Source: Hymenoscyphus infarciens (lineage: Eukaryota; Ascomycota; Leotiomycetes; Helotiales; Helotiaceae). From it: a stretch of 64,000 nucleotides of DNA. The notes below the pieces were generated by a model, which saw only the letters and a program-made list of their open reading frames with translations, did not search any database and was not told where the DNA came from. The position numbers were made by a program, and so were the translations under genes. Of the stretch, positions 33,592 through 45,931 are shown piece by piece (the stretch's first letter is position 1; each line of letters begins with the position of its first letter). Location: positions 1-64,000 of the forward strand of contig LLCB01000208.1 of the NCBI GenBank assembly GCA_001414345.1, written 5' to 3'.

Positions 33592-33872
33592 TAAATCCCC
33601 TGACCCTTTTAACTAAATCGCCTGATCTAACCAAATTAGGACGTTTTGCGGTCTTAAAGTGCAGAATCATATATCACTAACCCTAATCCCTAAGTAGCCC
33701 TAACCCACACCCGATCCCTAACCCTAACTAACCCTAACCTCTAGCCACTAACCCTAACCTTAAAAACCAGGTCACTATCTCTTAGAATAGAGAATTAGTG
33801 TTATACGGGCGCGATAAGAGTGCCTAATCGGGTTAGAGTCAGGCGATTTAGTCAAAAGGGTCAGGGGATTTA
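33592..33872. mobile_element. 281-bp foldback element with telomere-like core
   Basis: Ends 33592-33632 and 33831-33872 are inverted repeats of about 41 bp with two differences (outer end TAAATCCCCTGACCCTTTT). Weaker matching continues inward (ATTAGG). TA at each outer edge could be a target duplication. No open frame. The interior holds degenerate CCCTAA repeats. Confidence 0.75.
33677..33763 (+). repeat. degenerate interstitial telomere-like (CCCTAA)n tract
   Basis: About nine copies or near copies of CTAACC/CCCTAA in 87 bp, with interruptions such as CCTAAGTAG and CACACCCGAT. CCCTAA is the complement of the TTAGGG telomere repeat of most filamentous fungi. It lies wholly inside the foldback element at 33592-33872. 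Confidence 0.8.
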
Positions 33873-34730
33873 TTCTCAACCTGGCCCTTATATCCGTGAA
33901 TCCCTCAGCTTCCCAATCCTTATTCCCGGGATCTTCGTGGACGAAGAACTGTTAGGGCAACGGGCTTATTATCTCGAACGACCTTTCCTCAAATTCTCGC
34001 CTTGATCCCGTTGACCTCTCTAGCATTGACGAGCTAGATCATAGAAATTTGCACTGGTGATCCACGAGGTCCACCCACCAGGTGGTTTTCCAAGAACCCG
34101 AAGTATCTCAGAAGAAAGATTAAAGTTAATCCAAATCGATTTTCGGCCTTTATTCAAGCGATTGAAGGCCATTTATGAAGATGGAGAGATGTAAATATTG
34201 AGGAACAAATTCAGTGACTCAATAAGGAAGGTGTCATCCCGTAAAAGCAGCACTGGAATAAGGGTACATCCTCAACAATAGGTTGCTGCAATAACAATTA
34301 CTTCGAATGACAAGGGAACCAATACCAAGCTCAAATCCAAAAAAACAAAAACAAAAACAAATCTCAAACAAAGCAAAGCAAAAAAGAGTTTCGCGAAGTA
34401 GCTGTTCCAAGGGAAAAACAGATGGGAACTGGTGGTATCAGACAACAGAGAGCTCCCAGTGGACGCCAGGTGAAAAAAGGAATTGGGAAAGCTTTTTGGC
34501 AGCTACCCATCCATACATAGATCTTATGTATCACGTACGTGTAACTAGCCATCATTTCCTCAAACACAGGCAGACCTGCCTAACTCGTAAGAATGCCAGC
34601 AGTAAATTTGTGCAGCGTATTTTCGTTGAGACATTCACCCAACTGTGTAATCACAGCTAGCCGCCATCTAGGCATGATAATATCCCTTTCACTTCAACTA
34701 CTAGCAAGTCCCATCAGCCCACCTCTCAGC

Positions 34731-37077
34731 TCACTTAACGCCCAAAAATCCCAATCCCCCCTCCCTCGCAACCTTCGCCGCCTTTTTTAGGGCCTGATCC
34801 TCAGTATCCGTCCACTTGACACTAATATCATCCCACTTCTTGATCTTGTACTCGCGTTTAAACTGCGCATGGATACTAGAAAGCCGACTCATCTCCCTCG
34901 GGTCCCCAGATCCACTATAGACAATGAATGCAGTGCATGGAGGTAATGCCTCATATATCTGGGTGAGTCGGGAGGTTAATTTGGCCGTTACTTCGCGGGT
35001 TTGTAGACTGGGTAGGGTGTTAGTATGCGTATGAGTTGGGGAAGGGGAATAGGGTAAAGAGGGAGACTTTACGTATTTCCGGAAGGAGGGATAGGAGAAT
35101 CAGAGTTCGTCGCTGGATTCGAGGTATTGTTATTAATACCCCCCGATTTATTATCATTCCACCATCCTTTCAAAGACTCCAATTCTCTCATTCGAGCCCA
35201 GACAAAGTCAACTCCACCACCTGGGATGAGCTTTCCATCTTCATCACCCTTCACAGCTCGAATCACACCCCGAGTAACTTCATCATCGTCCGCACACCCA
35301 ATCTGAAAGTTAGCAGAAGCACCAGGTCCCTTCTTTGGATCGCCCCAATCAATAGCTGCGCTCGATTTTCCGCTCAGCTCGCTTGGGACGGCTGCTCCTC
35401 CTTGGTTCTTATATCGTACGCCGGCTCGAGCGACGCGCTTGAAAATGTTTTCTCCTGCTGCGTCGCTGGTTCCCCATTCTGGGCCTTTTTCGCATTTTTG
35501 TTTGACGAGGTCGAGACAGGTTCTTGCGTCTTCGATGGAGTCGTGACCAGCTCCTCCATGACCTTTTTGAACATCTCGATTCAGATATCGTTGGGCTAGC
35601 CATTTCAAGGAGGATTTTAAGGGTGGTCCGCGGGGATGTGGGTAGAGGAGTGCAGTGTCGATGATGAATGGATGGGTCATCTTCAAAGCATTCAAGTCGG
35701 AGTTTAAGGAGTGGCCGATGAGGATTGTGTCGGGGTTTAGGATTGTGAGGAGTTTCATTTGGATATCTCTTAATGTTGTGGTGACTGGAGCAAGCATTGC
35801 CTCTGTAATGCCTGAATATCTAGTTTCAAGTTAGTATAGTTTCTAGTAGGCTACCAGGAAAAAACTTACTGTGTCAAATAGTTTGTGATGGGTTTGGCGG
35901 GTTTCACAAGTTCATCCATGATGACAGAACCATCCCACCCGAGAATGCTAATACGAGTAAGAGAGAAGTCTCCCTCGCCCGTCATGCACATCTCACAGTC
36001 CATGGCCAGAATTTCTCTGCCAGCCGTCAAACTGCCAGCTTCAATTTCGCTTTCGGGGACATCTCCTTCATCCCAACTCAAAACTAATGAATCCACCCAA
36101 CCGTGATCCTGTGAAGTTCCCTTGGATTGACGATGGAGTGCCCATGCCTTCTTTTCAGCATCAACGGGATAAGACGCGGGGTGAACGACATATTCGTTCT
36201 CAAGGAGCTCATCAGGGGTATGAATAAAGGTAGTGATTGGAGTTCGAACATTCTTCCATCCTGGTGGTGCTCTCGCGGGTCGTGCTCCCTTCTTATTGTT
36301 ACTTCTGCCATTACTCTTATCGTCCTTCTCCTTTGGCAGAGGAGCAGTAAGCATTGCATGCAGAGGTGAGTGCATCTTGCCCAATCTGTCATCTCCTGGG
36401 GTCTTGACCGGCCAAAGAAGATCGAAAATATCTGCTATTGGTTTCATTTCCAAAGGCAGATCTTCCTCGACGAGTTTGCTTGGATAATAACCGTCCGGGG
36501 AAGAGAACTGCCTGCTTCTTAACTTGCTCTTTGGCGTATCTTCCTTCTCAAACATCGAATGCTCCAAGCCTGGAATCATCAAGACCACAACCTTCCGAAT
36601 ATGTGGTCGGTGACGTACGGCCACGAATTGTGGTGCGCCGCCATCTGCCAATATGTATAGGACCAAGCTCTGCAAGTCGCTGATTTTGATTTGGGATTGT
36701 AGTCGCGAACTCTTGGAAAACTCGAATTCGGGGTAATTACCCGAATCCTTTTTTGGGATCTTTTTGAGATTCTTCTTCGCTCGTCCATTCTCTACCACCT
36801 GCCATTCTCCGCCGTCGTCCTGGTCGTTCGCCGAGGATGGTTGTTCGGATGTCGCATTGGCATTGTGACGGCTCGAAGAGGTCAGGTTGAAGGTGGGCAA
36901 GTTCGGCTGCGGAAGCAAAGGCACTGAACTCATATCTACGTCGCTTGAGCCAGAAAGCTTGCGCTTCTTATTCTCGCCGTCGCTCGATTCTGACATTCTG
37001 CGCTTTCGGTCCGTCGCGATGGAATGGTTCGATTGGGGCGGCGCATCGCCTGCGGCTTGACCGTCGTTGGAAGCCAT
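34731..37077 (-). CDS. REX1-type DEDDh RNA exonuclease, 743 aa
   Basis: Three exons, 37077-35870, 35819-35073 and 35007-34731. Introns are 50 bp (GTAAGT...AACTAG, branch TACTAAC) and 65 bp (GTAAAG...CCCAG, branch TACTAAC). The joined frame gives 743 aa. The first 110 residues are disordered and basic (DRKRRMSESSDGENKKRKL), suiting a nuclear location. The exonuclease core shows ExoI REILAMDCEMC with the DxE pair, ExoII IGHSLNSDLNALK, and ExoIII HDSIEDA: the DEDDh set of Rex1/Rnh70-type enzymes that trim 3' ends of 5S rRNA, tRNA and other RNAs. The C-terminal exon (PPCTAFIVYSGSGDPREMSRL) is also typical. The gene is head-to-head with the Mis18-like gene. Confidence 0.92.
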
Positions 37078-37557
37078 TGTCGCGATCGTGGTAGGAGATC
37101 GTTCGAGGTGGTTGTGTCGGGGTTGTGGGTAGTTAGAGGGTTGGAGTTGTCAAAAGTTCACTCAAGATTGATTTCGGAAGGAGAGCTCTTATCCCTGCAA
37201 GTCTAGCCTCGCACAGGAGCCAATTATGACCGTTTATTTAGCCGGGGCTGAAGTCTTGGCGTGTGGCTCAATTTAGCCTCGTCTCGGCCCGTGGTGCTCG
37301 ATCTTCGCCGAATGCGGCACTCAATTCACGACTCTACTCGAGTACGGCTCAAGCACCACCATATGCATCCTCGTCGCAAAACATCTCAGAGATCTAGAGA
37401 TCCTACATATCAAACGCAGACATTGCCCGCATATCAATATTCACATCTGATCCAACCTCTCACCTTTCATTTCGTGTCACGGTTTTCGCCTCTCTCTCAT
37501 CTCCACTCCGCCAGCCTCACGCCTCACGGCGCGTCACGTCAAGGGGGGTGAACCGAT
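37078..37557. promoter_or_regulatory. divergent promoter of the REX1-like and Mis18-like genes
   Basis: A 480-bp gap between two starts, with no supported gene. A GC-rich half lies near the exonuclease and a pyrimidine-rich half near 37.4-37.5 kb. No specific site was recognised. Confidence 0.45.
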
Positions 37558-40177
37558 ATGGACTCCCAACCCGAGACAGTCGTTTGCTATTGTCCAAGAT
37601 GCAGCAATGAATTGGGCAAATTTCGGAATTCCTGGAATGCGATAGGAAAAACTTATTTCACCCCAGTTTATCCCATTCTCACCTACACTCATGGATTCCA
37701 AAAGACGGGGGAGCCTTTTCAGGCCGCGCCCAATTCTCCTGTAGCCAACTGGTAAGTCGGGATTTTAGTCACTGTTCTGTTTTTCGTTGTTCAAAATCTT
37801 CTCGTTGCAGCTCCTCATCCCTAAAACCTTTGCTAACCCAAACACAGTTATACGCAAGATTTGATTTGCAGCAATTGCAAAGAAGGGTCAATGGGTCTTC
37901 AATGTGTCAACGCCCCGGCTGGTCATATCTTAGCAAAGTATGACTGCACCTTCTCTTCATAATTACAAGTTTTAACGATGCTAAATTTGATATAGAGATC
38001 AATTCCTGTTACGTCTCAAGAATATCAATCTGGTTTTGGAATCCACCGGCTTACCAGTAGAACCTTCTGTGGTGCAAAGCATGTTACTCAACTCTGAGGT
38101 AAAGAAGAGAGAGTCATCGGGTACCAGGGCCTCGACAGCAAATCCTAAAGTTCGCAGAAGGTCCATGCACTTCCCATCGGATGGGAATGAAATTGATTCT
38201 CGAGCTCAGAGCACGGTTCCTCCCCAAAACGCCTCAAATCACAATCCAGACCTCTCGGGATTCATGAGATGGGCTCGAAATGCGATAGATTCCCAGAAAA
38301 TTGATATCGATCGGGTTTCAAGTACGCTTAATAACATCGAAGGGGAGATGAGCTTGTTCAGATCATTCATGGACGAAATTCGTAGTGATAGAAAAGCAAG
38401 TCAGCAGTTCCGAGTAAACTACGAGCATGACAAAAGAGCCATTGGAAAAGTTTCTGTCGACCTTAAAACTTTGGGATACAAGTTCGACAACCTAAGCAGG
38501 CAAGAGGAAGCTCGTGGAAAAAGTGGAGAATCTCTAAGGCGCGATATTGAGATTATTGTATCGGACATGAGAAAGATTCATGAGGAAGCCATGCAGGTTG
38601 GCGAAGTTAAGCTTGCCTTGGGTCAAGTAGCAAGGCAGGTCATTGCTTTGGAGCGAACTGCCGAACAAACAGCTACGAATGCCAGAACCGACGAGGCAAA
38701 CATAACAAGAGATACAGTACTCGAACATTACAAGCGGAACAAAGTGGTAGAAGAATTAAAGAGTCAGATTCAGGTATTTCAGAATCGATTGAACATGGTG
38801 GAGCAAGCAGTTCGGACCGTTGCAGATCAACCCCCTCGTGCTCAGCCAGCACAAGGAACTTCTTCAATTCGTGCCCAAGCCAAGGCCTTGCCAGCGCAGA
38901 GAACTGTTCCTCGTGTGGAAATTCCCATCATGAAACCAAACGAACCAACACAACAGAGGGCTCGAGAAACACGAAGTTCGGTGTTCCGATCGACAGTTCA
39001 ACAGAACAATGTACAAGGGGAGCAAGCTGATAGCTCGCTGAAGCGTAAACATTTTCACCTTGATGAGGATGAAAATATGGTTGAGAATAATGAGGGCGAT
39101 CTCCCTCGGAAAAGGGGAAGATCACCCCACAACGCGGCTGCTATTGAGAAACCAAGACCCGCAGTGGTAGAATCTCGTCAAAGACTTCTCTCCCCAACTC
39201 CTGATAGACTTCTATCACCCACCCCTGATCCAGATCCCGAAATAATCGAGATCTCATCTGCGTATACTCCTACTCCTCCCCCAGCTCAAGAAGAGCAAAT
39301 CACGCCTACACAAAACCCAGAGGGAGGTGGAAGCCAACTCATTGAGAATCCCGTATCTACTAACTCTCGGGTTCCTCGCCAAGATCAAGTCGTAACCGAA
39401 AGCAATGCGCCTTTGACGAACACCACTCGAAATGGCATGGGAGTAAGAAAGGTTCCTTTGCGAGGGGAATCTCCAACAACCCACAGCCACGCTCGCCCGG
39501 ATGCAAACGAGGTCACAATGCACAACGATCCAGCAACTAATCGACCAAGGAGAATGTCTTTACGTCGAACAGGTTCCTCGAGCCATTTAGCTACATCGGC
39601 CCAGGACTCTCAGGACACACTTCAAATGGACGCGCAGTGCAGGCTTAGAGCTGCCAATGGAATTCTCTTGACCCGTAGTGGCAAGGTCGATGGCCGTTCA
39701 CTTCGGTATAAAGATGATGCAAAAAATGACACACCTCTTCAGCAACCAAAAGTTCGAGGAGGTCCTGCGATGACGAAAGGACGTGCTTCTATGCCTGGAA
39801 ATTCAATTGTTCCCTCCATCGAACCGGAAGAGGCATTTTTGGCAAATCGAATCCGCAATACCAGAACCTTTTCATCTGTCATGCTGCCCTTTGGCGAAAC
39901 CAGATCCGCAGATGTCGAAAAACACAAGTGTCCTGTTTGCTCTGCCACTTACGCTTATGCAGGCGGATTATCATACGTAAGTGCACTTCTATACTCACTT
40001 TGCTCCTTTCCCATTTCCATTCCTTTCTAATGTTATTTTCAGCATAAACGAAATTCTGCCTGTTACAAAAATGGCGTCGAGAATCCAGAAGGAGCAAGAA
40101 AAGCAATGTTGGCAGCTCGGGAAAAGCTGGTCAAGGAAACTTTGGAGCGAGAAATTGCTAGGAGGAGAGAATACTAA
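37558..40177 (+). CDS. Mis18/Yippee-like zinc protein with coiled coil and C-terminal C2HC finger, 799 aa
   Basis: Four exons, 37558-37751, 37848-37937, 37996-39976 and 40043-40177, give 799 aa. The N-terminal module has CPRC (residues 12-15), then CSNC (72-75) and LQCVNAPAGHILAKDQFLLRL, the two-CxxC layout of Mis18/Yippee folds. Residues about 160-340 are heptad-rich and coiled-coil (VSSTLNNIEGEMSLFRSFMDE onward). Residues 360-730 are disordered, with SPTPD and EIIEISSAYTP stretches that look like phosphorylation and possible SUMO-interaction sites. The end carries Cys740, Cys743, His756 and Cys762 (CX2CX12HX5C), split by the last intron. Mis18 acts in centromere CENP-A loading, but this link is inferred from the N-terminal fold only. 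Other chromatin roles are equally open. Confidence 0.75.
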
Positions 40178-41251
40178 AAGGTATGAAAGCATTTGCTCTT
40201 GCTTAGACGCGTCTTCCATATCTCAAGAGAACGCCGCGCCTCCTGCCAAAATTCAATGGGCGCCCTGGTACTGAAAGACGGCAGTCAATATTTAATGTAT
40301 ATTTCAACACCGAAAGATTGCCATACGAAGTTGACTTTTCCAAAGGTTTTCAATGTTTTCTCAGGGGTATTGTTTATTTGGATGTGGACCGATTGCTTTG
40401 AGCCAACCTAATGCCCTGTACCGTCTCCAAACACCGCAAACCAAACACAACCCTGTACGCCCTCAAAACTCCACAGCATCGCTTCAACAACTTTAGACTG
40501 CGAAAAGAGAGGCTGGCAAACTTTATCTAATTTAAGTTTCCAGGTACCGAGGTAAACGAGGTAAATTGGCAACGCTAAAACGCCTCATCACTAGTTCTAA
40601 CCTTGGCCCCCTGTCTTGACCAATCACAGGCAGCCCTAGTAGTTCCTCCGATTCAGCTGCGCCAACCGATCTTTCTCCAGCCGTTAGCCGCAGAATCTTA
40701 CACTCCTTGAATGAACTGCCTTTCTTTTCAGTTGGTTGTCATTCTGTTCATGTGTCCTTTATTTGTTTGCTTGCTGCTTGAATTCCTTGCTGTAATATTT
40801 TCGTAGCTGTGCTTTGCTTGTCCTTCAAGTGCCTTCTAGCGATACCCCATACTGGAGACTCCACAGTCTCTTCACAGGCAAAAGGGGCGGATCACGTTTT
40901 TTCCCTTTGTGTGAGAAGAGGACCTTGTGAGGTAGTGGTCAACTTTGAAAGTGAAGCTGGGATCGGTGTATGACACACAAGTGAAGACTTCACTTTACGT
41001 TGCACCTTAGGCATGCACAGACACCCTGCCGAGGGTCGGATCTAAGTTCATAAGAACCGGGTTTTACGTACTTGATTAATTTATCTATTACCTAGGTACC
41101 TCTCCTTAGACCGACCTCCAACGTACAAATCTGACATCTTACTTGATGCCTCGAATTCCACACACCACTCTCGCTTTTCGACCTTGGAGATGACCTCAAC
41201 TTCGACTTTCCTTACTACACTCAATCTGGCGTCTCAAAAACAAAGCGAACC
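40178..41251. other. intergenic, no gene seen
   Basis: About 1.07 kb between two same-strand genes. It is the 3' region of the Mis18-like gene and the promoter and 5' UTR of the GT69 gene. No repeats or frames of note. Confidence 0.5.
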
Positions 41252-43026
41252 ATGCGTCTCTTCAGACGTTTCCTGGGACACCACCCCTTCGGACGCTCTC
41301 GTCAACTCCCCTCCCGCCTTTTGTTCGCAACAGCCATCCTCTTCCTCCTCGACGTCCTGCATCTCCTCACCTCTCGTCCCGCACCAACACGACGTGATAA
41401 ACCCTCCCCTGGACTAGTAGGACAGAAAATCTTTATTGCGAGCATACATCGGAATTCAGAGTACATGTTACGACTTTATTGGAACCAGGCTATCCTTGAT
41501 CTTTGTAATTTTCTGGGACCGGACAATGTTTTTGTTAGTATTGTGGAGAGTGGGAGTCAGGAGGATACTAAAGGGGCTTTGGAGGAGTTGAGGTTGGGAT
41601 TGGAACAGATGGGCGTGGAGAGTAGGATTGAATTGGGGGAGGGGGTTGAGGAGCAGATTTGGGGCATTGAACACCCGCCACCGTCTAATGGGGAGGGGAT
41701 GAGGGAGGGGTGGATTGAGAGTGGACGGGGGGAGACTGGGTGGGAGAGGAGGCGGATTAGGTTGGTCTTCTTTTTGTTGGGTTTGGAATTTGAACCTGGG
41801 GACTGGGCATTTTGCGACTTGGTTTTCTGAAGTTGAAGTGATGCTAACTCGTCATTTTCTTTAGTGCATTGTCGGATACGAGGAATAAAGCCATGGAGCC
41901 TCTCTTCAACGATACGAGCCGGAAATGGGATCGAGTACTATGGATCAACGATGTTGTTTTTACTGCAAGTTATACATACCACCCTCCTCGTCTAAACTCA
42001 AATCCATGAAAACGAAGAGACATACCATTCTCGGCTCCCCCTTCCATGTCAAAATCCCACACTAACATGTTCTTAGAACGAAGACATCTCAACTCTCCTC
42101 TCCACCCGCGATGGAAACTATGCAGCGGCTTGCTCTCTGGATTTCAAAGACTCCGCATTTGAATAGTAAGACCCCTCCTCTCCTTCTCTAGAAAACGCTA
42201 AATAAATGGCAGTTACGACACCTTCGCCCTCCGCGATTCCTCCGGTCACCAAACGATCTCTCAATCTTACCCTTTCTTTTACTCCAATCCTTCTCTCCAT
42301 GAGATGCTCAATCTTCAACCCGTGCTAGTGAAAAGCTGTTGGAATGGAATCGTAGCCTTTGACGCATCGTCTTTCTACCCAGCGAGTGATTCGAGGGAGT
42401 ACCCTCATTACCCTCCTCATTCCCCCTCTGACAATCCACAAAATCAAAAGGGAAAGCAGAAACAAGATGTCATGCCACCCCTCCACCAAGACCTCCAATC
42501 CCGTTCCGCGCCCTCATCAACACCGGCAACAACATCCTTGAAATTTAGAGCCATCCCAGACTCTCTAGCAAAACACCACCTCGAGGGCTCAGAATGCTGC
42601 CTCATACACACCGATAATCCTCTGAGCGAAGAACTAGGCGTGTGGTTAAACCCCAACGTCCGCGTAGCATTCAACGAATCCACATACCCACTCGTGAACC
42701 CTTATTCGCCTTGGCCGCAGTCCCTAAAGACAAATTCTGCAGCCATGGAGAATTACCGCCGTCGATCCTCTGGTGTCGAAGGCGGGGCCTTGAGGAGTGG
42801 TGCGTGGCCTGGAAGAGGTGAGCTATTCTGGGGAAGATGGCGGAATAGGGGGTTAAAATTAGCTAGGTGGTGGTGGTGGTGGGGATGGGGGAGAGTGGGG
42901 ATTGAGAGGAGGGTTGAGAAGTGGGAGCGTGAGAGGGGTGGGAAGGAGAAGGAGTTGGGGAGGGGGGGTTTGTGTTTAGTTGATGAAATGCAAGTGCTTT
43001 ATAAAAACGGGTGGATGCATGTTTGA
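41252..43026 (+). CDS. GT69 alpha-1,3-mannosyltransferase (CAP59/CMT1 family), 503 aa
   Basis: Four exons, 41252-41760, 41865-41964, 42077-42165 and 42213-43026, give 503 aa. Intron 2 (41965-42076) has a GC donor (GCAAGT) with a normal branch and TTAG acceptor; the others are GT-AG. The start MRLFRRFLGHH is followed by a signal anchor at residues 22-40 (RLLFATAILFLLDVLHLL), so it is a type II Golgi protein. Next come KIFIASIHRNSEYMLRLYW and the family core WDRVLWINDVVFT, NEDISTLLSTRDGNY and AACSLDF...YYDTFALRDSSG. Cryptococcal CMT1/CAP59 relatives act in capsule and surface mannan synthesis; in ascomycetes a surface glycan role is inferred. Residues about 310-345 hold an extra Gln/Ser/Pro-rich loop. 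The exon 1 end (after RRRI) is the least certain junction. Confidence 0.88.
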
Positions 43027-43369
43027 TGCAGTGCAGCTCTTGCGGTTTCTAGACATTTATCTTATTTTTTTCTCTTCCTTTTTAAATGGTCTGAGATACC
43101 CCACGGTTTGGTGTTTTTTGTTCTGGAGCTCGGGGGTGTCCTATACTTTACAAGCAGGGAGTTTTTGGGGAGGCATGTGGATGGGGATATGCATAGCGAG
43201 GGCTTTGGGTTTGGGTTTGGGTTTGTATGTTCAGTCTTGATTGTCGGCAAGAACCAGGTTGCTTTCTTTGTCTATTAGAAAATCAGATTGAGTATTCTGG
43301 GATGGTGCGACTCGGCGGCACATTATTTCGAGTGTAAATACTTGTTGGTGGGTGAATGGGATTGGTCTA

Positions 43370-43690
43370 GGGATTGGTTGTATATGAATAGAGACATTTT
43401 TCTGGGCATAGGCTATGTCTGGGCTATCTGTGGATAGGTTACGGGGTGTCTTTTCTTTTCAGACCTGTTTGTAGGTTATCTACTAGTAGCTGGACGTTTC
43501 GAACTCGGGTTATTGGTGGGTTATAACGAATTGCGGAATATGTGGACTCCCTTTTTTTTTGGATCAGTGCTATTTGTACGTGACCTGTTGATAGCAGGGC
43601 TTTTTAAACTTGGGCTATTTATAAGTTACCTGGAAATTAGACGATTTCTTTTTCGGGGGCTGTTGGTGGGTTGTATTAATTTAAATAATT
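43370..43690. repeat. second set of GGTTA/AATAGC degenerate repeats
   Basis: Copies of TGTGGATAGGTTAC, TAGGTTATCTACTAGTAGCTGG and TATAAGTTACCTGGAAATTAG resemble the set at 16.25-16.76 kb. They lie 0.3-0.7 kb past the GT69 gene. Confidence 0.45.
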
Positions 43691-43979
43691 GTTCCCTCGT
43701 ATGCTTTTCAGCTAGACCTACATTCTCATCCAAATTAACAGTGTTTCCGACCGGTGATTGTTGCGGAATTAATTGCTTGTTCTAGTTAAGTCACAGAACC
43801 TCTCGATTGATTGTCTCTCGACGCCCCGTTGAACATTTCTCACGGGCTTCTTGACTGCGCCGAGGCGAGCTGAACAATTTGCGACTGACTTGTTTTGTGG
43901 TAGGTATACTTTAGACGAATAAGAGTGGAGAGGAATGAGTAGCACGTGTCGCTCAAAATTGACCTTATCCTGAACACTA

Positions 43980-44410
43980 GAGCTTCTTATTTAAATATGA
44001 AACTTTGAACATTTATAAAAATAGTGTTATTTGAATTGAACTAGTGGTGAGATTTATAATTAAAAATAATATTAATGAAAACAAAAAACTCTATAAATTT
44101 TATAAATTATTTATATACTTTTAGTAGAGTTAGTATATAATACTTCTCTTAGATTTCTAGAATTATATATTAAGGAGAGTAACAGAGAGTATAGAGGATA
44201 AGAAAGGAGTAAGAAGAAGGGAAAGAAGGAAGGATAATTAATATAAATAGAAACGAAAAGGAAGAAGAAGAAAGAGTAGAGGACTTTTATTTAAAGGTAA
44301 AAGAGGTATTAAGGTTTTATTATTCTCTCTTTGTGTTATATAAAAGTTTATAAAGATTTCATAGTAATCAAAAGAAAAGAATAATAAGTTTAAGAAGGTG
44401 TTCCGTATTC
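43980..44410. repeat. AT-rich RIP-like patch
   Basis: About 430 bp of AT-rich, TA-dense sequence with no frame, ending in a purine-rich GAAGGA tract. Probably a degraded repeat. Confidence 0.5.
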
Positions 44411-44541
44411 TTTAATTAATAGGCCTACTTAAGACAATCAGGCGATTCGAGATCTCAAATCTATGTCTTTCTATTCAACATTCGTTGTTCATTGTCATTA
44501 AGTTCCCCCTATTCTTTTTCGCTACATTCTTTCTTTCAAAC

Positions 44542-45931
44542 TCACTTAGAACTCTCATAAACATCATAAATTTCCCGTTGAAACTTCCCATGCAACTCCA
44601 TGATAGGAAGGGCCATTGGAGGCATCACTTGAGTTCCAGCTAAACCACACAGTCCAGCTTCCCGATCGAGAAACTATCAACGTTGTTAGCAATGAACAAT
44701 AAGTCTTCGAGCAGAATTACAACTAACCCATGGCATGCACGGCATTCCAGCCCAAACGATGGTATTCTTGTTCATCCATCCCCCATCGTCTTCAACCAAA
44801 AGGCCGGCAAAACTCCAATTCTTTTTTGCGGATGTAGGTACAGACACACTAAGGAGGGGTCCAATCCCTGGAACGAGAAGAAGTTCATTAAGAGATTCCT
44901 TGCAAGCTTCGTCGAGCTGTGGTTTGAAGAGCTCCACGTATGATGCAGGCGTTAGGAGAACGGGGTCTTCCTTCAATACTGCTTGCAAGAAAACCAGGTA
45001 TGAATCTGTGCTGCCCCAGATTCCAGATCCTCCAAGACATTCCTGGAGTGCGAATTAGTTAAACAAGAACAATGGTCGAGATTTCAACATACTGTGGCGC
45101 CATAAATCATATCAACTTCCCCAGTGTCAACCGCCTTCAAATCCTCATCAAGGACACTGATACTTGCAAGTCTTCCCTCCATATGAGCCTGCTTCTTTGG
45201 CCAGAATGTGAGATCCTTGATTGCGAGAGGTTTGAAAATGTTCTTAATCATGTAAGTTTCCAAAGTCTCGCCAGTCTTCCTCTCGATCATCTGTCCCACC
45301 CAATCCATACTACTTCCATAGAACCATGCAGTTCCAGGCTGGAATATGAGTGGTACTGTTGCTTTCTCAGCAACGGTTGCACCGCCCCAAGGAGTTTCTC
45401 CACGACTGGCACGCCACTTTAGGAGATTTGGGCTCATCTGGTCATAGGTATGTCCGGAGGTGTGGGTAAGAAGTTGACTTCAATCGGGTGTCAGAAATTT
45501 TATCTCCTAGCAATGGAAGTCTACTGACCGAAGTGTAACAGGACCAGCTTTTGGTTCGAGACTCGCTTCATTGTTGGTGTCATCAAAGCCAGTAATCACC
45601 CCAAATTTTCCAACTTCAGGCAGTATTGGTGCAACATCAGCATCGAGGTCTAGTAGACCTTTCTCGACACATTGCAACGCGCAAACCGCCGTCAGGAGTT
45701 TTGTACAAGATGCCATTCCAAGTATGGAATCTTGCTGCATTGGCTTCTTCGTGCTCAACGACCGCACACCAATCGTTTTGGTATATTTAAATGACCCTGT
45801 CGCCGAGTTAGCTTCTTTTCTTTCATTGATTTCCTTCTCAAAAGACCATCTCTGTTTGTGGCAGCAAGCGAGACACCGGGGAGCAAACCCGAGTCATAGG
45901 CTGCTTGGTATGATTCCTCGAAAGAAGGCAT
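44542..45931 (-). CDS. beta-lactamase/transpeptidase-fold serine hydrolase, 394 aa
   Basis: Five exons on the minus strand: 45931-45847, 45796-45529, 45477-45093, 45042-44728 and 44673-44542. All four introns are 50-54 bp with consistent phases. The start MPSFEESYQAAYDSGLLPGVSLAATNRDG continues SFKYTKTIGVRS. The class C serine hydrolase signature is present: SCTK (Ser58-Lys61, the SxxK nucleophile and base), QLLTHTSGHTYD, and FYGSSMDWVG, where the YxS/YxN tyrosine lies. The family includes fungal esterases and acyltransferases such as LovD as well as true lactamases, so the substrate is unknown. No signal peptide is seen; it is probably cytosolic. It has no linked biosynthetic genes. Intron 1 starts GTCTTT, a weak donor, but has branch GCTAACT and restores the frame exactly. 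Confidence 0.9.
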
